From JAAYZM01 sp964510785 (GTDB lineage Bacteria; Actinomycetota; Actinomycetes; Actinomycetales; Cellulomonadaceae): DNA of 52,337 bases. A program made the translations under genes and the position numbers. The stretch is taken from contig CAZECM010000017.1 of NCBI GenBank assembly GCA_964510785.1, forward strand, positions 1 through 52,337, given 5' to 3'. Of this stretch, positions 50,089 through 52,337 are shown piece by piece (the stretch's first letter is position 1; the number at the start of each line of letters is the position of its first letter). Under the pieces are notes generated by a model. The model was not told the origin of the DNA. It worked only from the letters and a program-made list of their open reading frames with translations, and made no database searches.

Positions 50089-51603
50089 TCAGCGGCCGCC
50101 GAGCCGCACGGCGGTCCACGACACCGGCGGCAGGCTGAGCGTGAGCGACGTCCCGTCGAGCCGCGCACTGGGGTTGGCCGACGGCGCCACGCGATCGGGA
50201 TGCTCGCGCGTGTTGGTGGCCGTGTGGTCGTCGTCGTGCAGCGTGACTGCCTCGACCGCAGCTCCCGCGAGGGCGGGCGCGAGCTCGACGGACACTGCGA
50301 TCGACTCGTCGAGGGAGCGGTTCACGAGGAACACCGCCGTCGACCCGTCCGCCTCGTCATGCGTGGCGGCCGCGTCCACGAGCGGCACGTCGCCGTAGAC
50401 CGCCGTCGTCGTCGACGCGACCTCCACCCGCACGTCGAGCGAGGTCCCGCGGGCGAGGTGCGAGGTGAGCGCGAAGGGGAAGAACGTCGTCTGCCGCCAG
50501 GCCGGCCCGCCCGGCTCGGTCATGATCGGCGCGATGACGTTGACGAGCTGGGCGAGGCTCGCCGCCGTGACCCGGTCCGCGTGCCGCAGCAGGGAGATCA
50601 GCAGCCCGCCCACCACGACGGCGTCCGCGACCGAGTACACGTTCTCGAGCTGCCGCGGGGCGACGGGCCACGCGTCGGGGTCCGTCGAGCGCCCCGGGTC
50701 CACCCGGTCCATGTACCAGACGTTCCACTCGTCGAAGGAGATCTGGATCGTCTTGTCCGAGCGCAGCACGGCCTTGACGTGGTCGGCCGTCGCGGTGACG
50801 GCGTCGATGAACCGATCCATGTCCACCGCGGAGGCGAGGAAGCTCGCGAGGTCGCCGTCGCGCTCCTGGTAGTAGGCGTGGCAGGAGATGTGGTCGACGT
50901 CCTCGTAGCAGTGCTCGAGCACCGTGCGCTCCCAGGTGCCAAAGGTCGCCATCCCGGAGCCGGAGGAGCCGCACACCACGAGCTCGAGGTCCCGCTTCAC
51001 CTGGCGCATCGCCTTCGCCGCCTGGCTCGCGAGCTTGCCGTAGTCCTCCGCGGAGCGGTGCCCGAGCTGCCACGGGCCGTCCATCTCGTTGCCGAGGCAC
51101 CACATGCGGATGTCGAAGGGCTCGTCACGCCCGTTGCTGCGCCGCGCCTCGGAGAGCGCCGTCCCGCCCGGCACCGTCGCGTACTCGACGAGGTCGAGCG
51201 CCTCCGCGACACCCCGCGTGCCGAGGTTCACGGCGTACATGAGCTCCGTGCCGGCGGCCTCGCACCACTCGGCGAGCTCGTGCAGCCCCACCTCGTTCGT
51301 CTCGGTCGCGTGCCAGGCGAGGTCGAGCCGCCGGGGGCGTTCCTCGCGCGGCCCCACGCCGTCCTCCCAGCGGTACCCCGAGACGAAGTTGCCGCCCGGG
51401 TAGCGCACCGTGGTCACGCCGAGCTCGCGCACGAGCTCGAGCACGTCGCGCCGGAACCCCCGCGCGTCCGCCGTCGGGTGGCCCGGCTCGTACAGCCCGT
51501 CGTAGACGCACCGGCCCAGGTGCTCGACGAAGGAGCCGAACAAGCGGCGGTCGACGGGGCCGACGGCGAACGCCGGGTCGAGGCGCAGTCGCGCGGTCGT
51601 CAT
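50089..51603 (-). CDS. abfA: GH51 alpha-L-arabinofuranosidase
   Basis: 504 residues, without a signal peptide, so it acts on imported arabino-oligosaccharides. A (beta/alpha)8 core (20-380) precedes a beta-sandwich end. Catalytic acid/base Glu173 is in LGNEMDGPWQ; the nucleophile Glu292 is in SFDEWNVWY. VRYPGGNFVSGYRWEDGVGP, MWCLGNEMDG and HAYYQERDGD fit the retaining GH51 group. ATG 51603 has GAAGG nine bases upstream. Lies downstream of the acs gene on the same strand after 78 bases, probably with its own promoter. No arabinose regulator is nearby. Confidence 0.92.
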   Translation of the reverse strand: MTTARLRLDPAFAVGPVDRRLFGSFVEHLGRCVYDGLYEPGHPTADARGFRRDVLELVRELGVTTVRYPGGNFVSGYRWEDGVGPREERPRRLDLAWHATETNEVGLHELAEWCEAAGTELMYAVNLGTRGVAEALDLVEYATVPGGTALSEARRSNGRDEPFDIRMWCLGNEMDGPWQLGHRSAEDYGKLASQAAKAMRQVKRDLELVVCGSSGSGMATFGTWERTVLEHCYEDVDHISCHAYYQERDGDLASFLASAVDMDRFIDAVTATADHVKAVLRSDKTIQISFDEWNVWYMDRVDPGRSTDPDAWPVAPRQLENVYSVADAVVVGGLLISLLRHADRVTAASLAQLVNVIAPIMTEPGGPAWRQTTFFPFALTSHLARGTSLDVRVEVASTTTAVYGDVPLVDAAATHDEADGSTAVFLVNRSLDESIAVSVELAPALAGAAVEAVTLHDDDHTATNTREHPDRVAPSANPSARLDGTSLTLSLPPVSWTAVRLGGR

Positions 51604-51681
51604 GGGGTTGCCTTCCGTCAGTTCCGCCGACGACGGCGTCCGCTGGGCGGGTGTGCCCGGCGCGGCGCCGCCGTCGCGGGG

Positions 51682-52337
51682 TCAGTCGTTCGAGGCGCCC
51701 GCCGCGAGGCCGGACTTGATGAGGTCCATCACCGAGGAGTCCGCGAGCGTCGTCGCGTCGCCGATCGTGCGGTTCTCGGCCACGTCGCGCAGCAGGCGGC
51801 GCATGATCTTGCCCGAGCGGGTCTTGGGCAGCTCGGCGACCACGAGGATCGAGCGCGGCTTCGCGATGGGGCCGATCTCGTGGGCCACGTGGTTGCGCAG
51901 GGTCGCCGTGATCTCGCCGTCGGCCACACCGTCCGGTCCGCCGCCGCGCAGGATGACGAACGCGACCACGGCCTGGCCCGTCGTGTCGTCGCTCGCGCCG
52001 ACGACGGCCGCCTCGGCGACCCACTCGTGCGAGACGAGCGCGGACTCGATCTCCGTCGTGGACAGCCGGTGGCCGGAGACGTTCATGACGTCGTCGACGC
52101 GGCCGAGCAGCCAGATGTCGCCGTCGTCGTCCTTCTTGGCGCCGTCCCCCGCGAAGTAGATGCCGGGGAAGCGGGACCAGTACGTGTCCTTGAACCGCTG
52201 CAGGTCGCCCCAGATCCCGCGCAGCATGCTCGGCCACGGCTGGGTCAGCACGAGGTAGCCGCCGCCGCCCGCGGGGACCGGGTTGCCCTCGTCGTCCACG
52301 ACGGTCGCCGCGATGCCGGGCAGAGGCGTCTGTGCGG
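51682..52337 (-). CDS. acs: acetyl-CoA synthetase, C-terminal part
   Basis: The start is cut by the right window edge; about 218 C-terminal residues are seen. Acs activates acetate to acetyl-CoA through acetyl-AMP. Visible are TYWSRFPGIYFAGDGAKKDDDGDIWLLGRVDDVMNVSGHRLSTTEIE (A8 hinge and adenylate motifs) and the C-terminal catalytic-Lys loop PKTRSGKIMRRLLR, whose Lys is the usual acetylation-controlled residue. The C-terminal tail (NRTIGDATTLADSSVMDLIK) is typical. Family assignment is firm. Confidence 0.95.
   Translation of the reverse strand, partial: AQTPLPGIAATVVDDEGNPVPAGGGGYLVLTQPWPSMLRGIWGDLQRFKDTYWSRFPGIYFAGDGAKKDDDGDIWLLGRVDDVMNVSGHRLSTTEIESALVSHEWVAEAAVVGASDDTTGQAVVAFVILRGGGPDGVADGEITATLRNHVAHEIGPIAKPRSILVVAELPKTRSGKIMRRLLRDVAENRTIGDATTLADSSVMDLIKSGLAAGASND

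Overview
The window is high-GC actinobacterial DNA, most like a Cellulomonadaceae/Promicromonosporaceae member of the Micrococcales. The case rests on a BldC regulator, a DUF3073 protein, mycothiol synthase (MshD), a mycothiol-dependent-type DinB enzyme, a MutT1-like Nudix/phosphatase fusion, a Glu-Asp-Phe tRNA cluster, many GTG starts, and secreted or cytosolic glycan enzymes (GH6, GH51, GH130, PL8). Both window ends cut genes (gdhA on the left, acs on the right). There are two assembly gaps: 100 N at 25784-25883 and 10 N at 27482-27491.

Layout. 1-4.6 kb is housekeeping: the gdhA end, purF-purM, DUF3073 and bldC. 4.6-9.8 kb holds small membrane and lipid-binding-like proteins, a secreted GH6 cellulase, an ArsR-MFS exporter pair, a tRNA cluster and a small zincin. 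9.8-13 kb is a TetR / GyrI-like / ABC exporter module with a shared operator. 13-26.6 kb is the most distinctive region: a LacI regulator, a sugar ABC importer (no ATPase gene), a GH130 mannoside phosphorylase, a phosphomannomutase, a mannose-6-phosphate isomerase and a giant secreted PL8 polysaccharide lyase. Together they read as a regulon that cuts a uronic-acid/mannose polymer (xanthan-like) outside the cell, imports fragments, releases mannose-1-phosphate by phosphorolysis and channels it to fructose-6-phosphate.

26.7-31.5 kb has an atypical SDR protein broken by an assembly artefact, a TetR-controlled mycothiol-type enzyme with twin perfect operators, and a HipBA-like toxin-antitoxin pair with a perfect 14-bp inverted-repeat operator, next to tRNA-Lys. 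31.6-35.7 kb carries TetR and ArsR regulators, a second MFS exporter and a cytochrome P450. 35.8-40.1 kb has a SipW-type signal peptidase between a camelysin/TasA-like protein and a LamG-like protein, downstream of a GGDEF-EAL protein: a candidate c-di-GMP/surface-matrix module. 40.3-47.7 kb holds msrB, a NERD protein, a DUF47-Pit phosphate uptake pair, and ppk1-mutT1 with a possible PHO box. 47.8-52.3 kb holds mshD, a third MFS exporter, a GH51 arabinofuranosidase and partial acs.

Several regulator genes carry a TANNNT hexamer five or six bases upstream of the start codon with no spaced Shine-Dalgarno, the hallmark of leaderless transcripts. This was used to decide starts.
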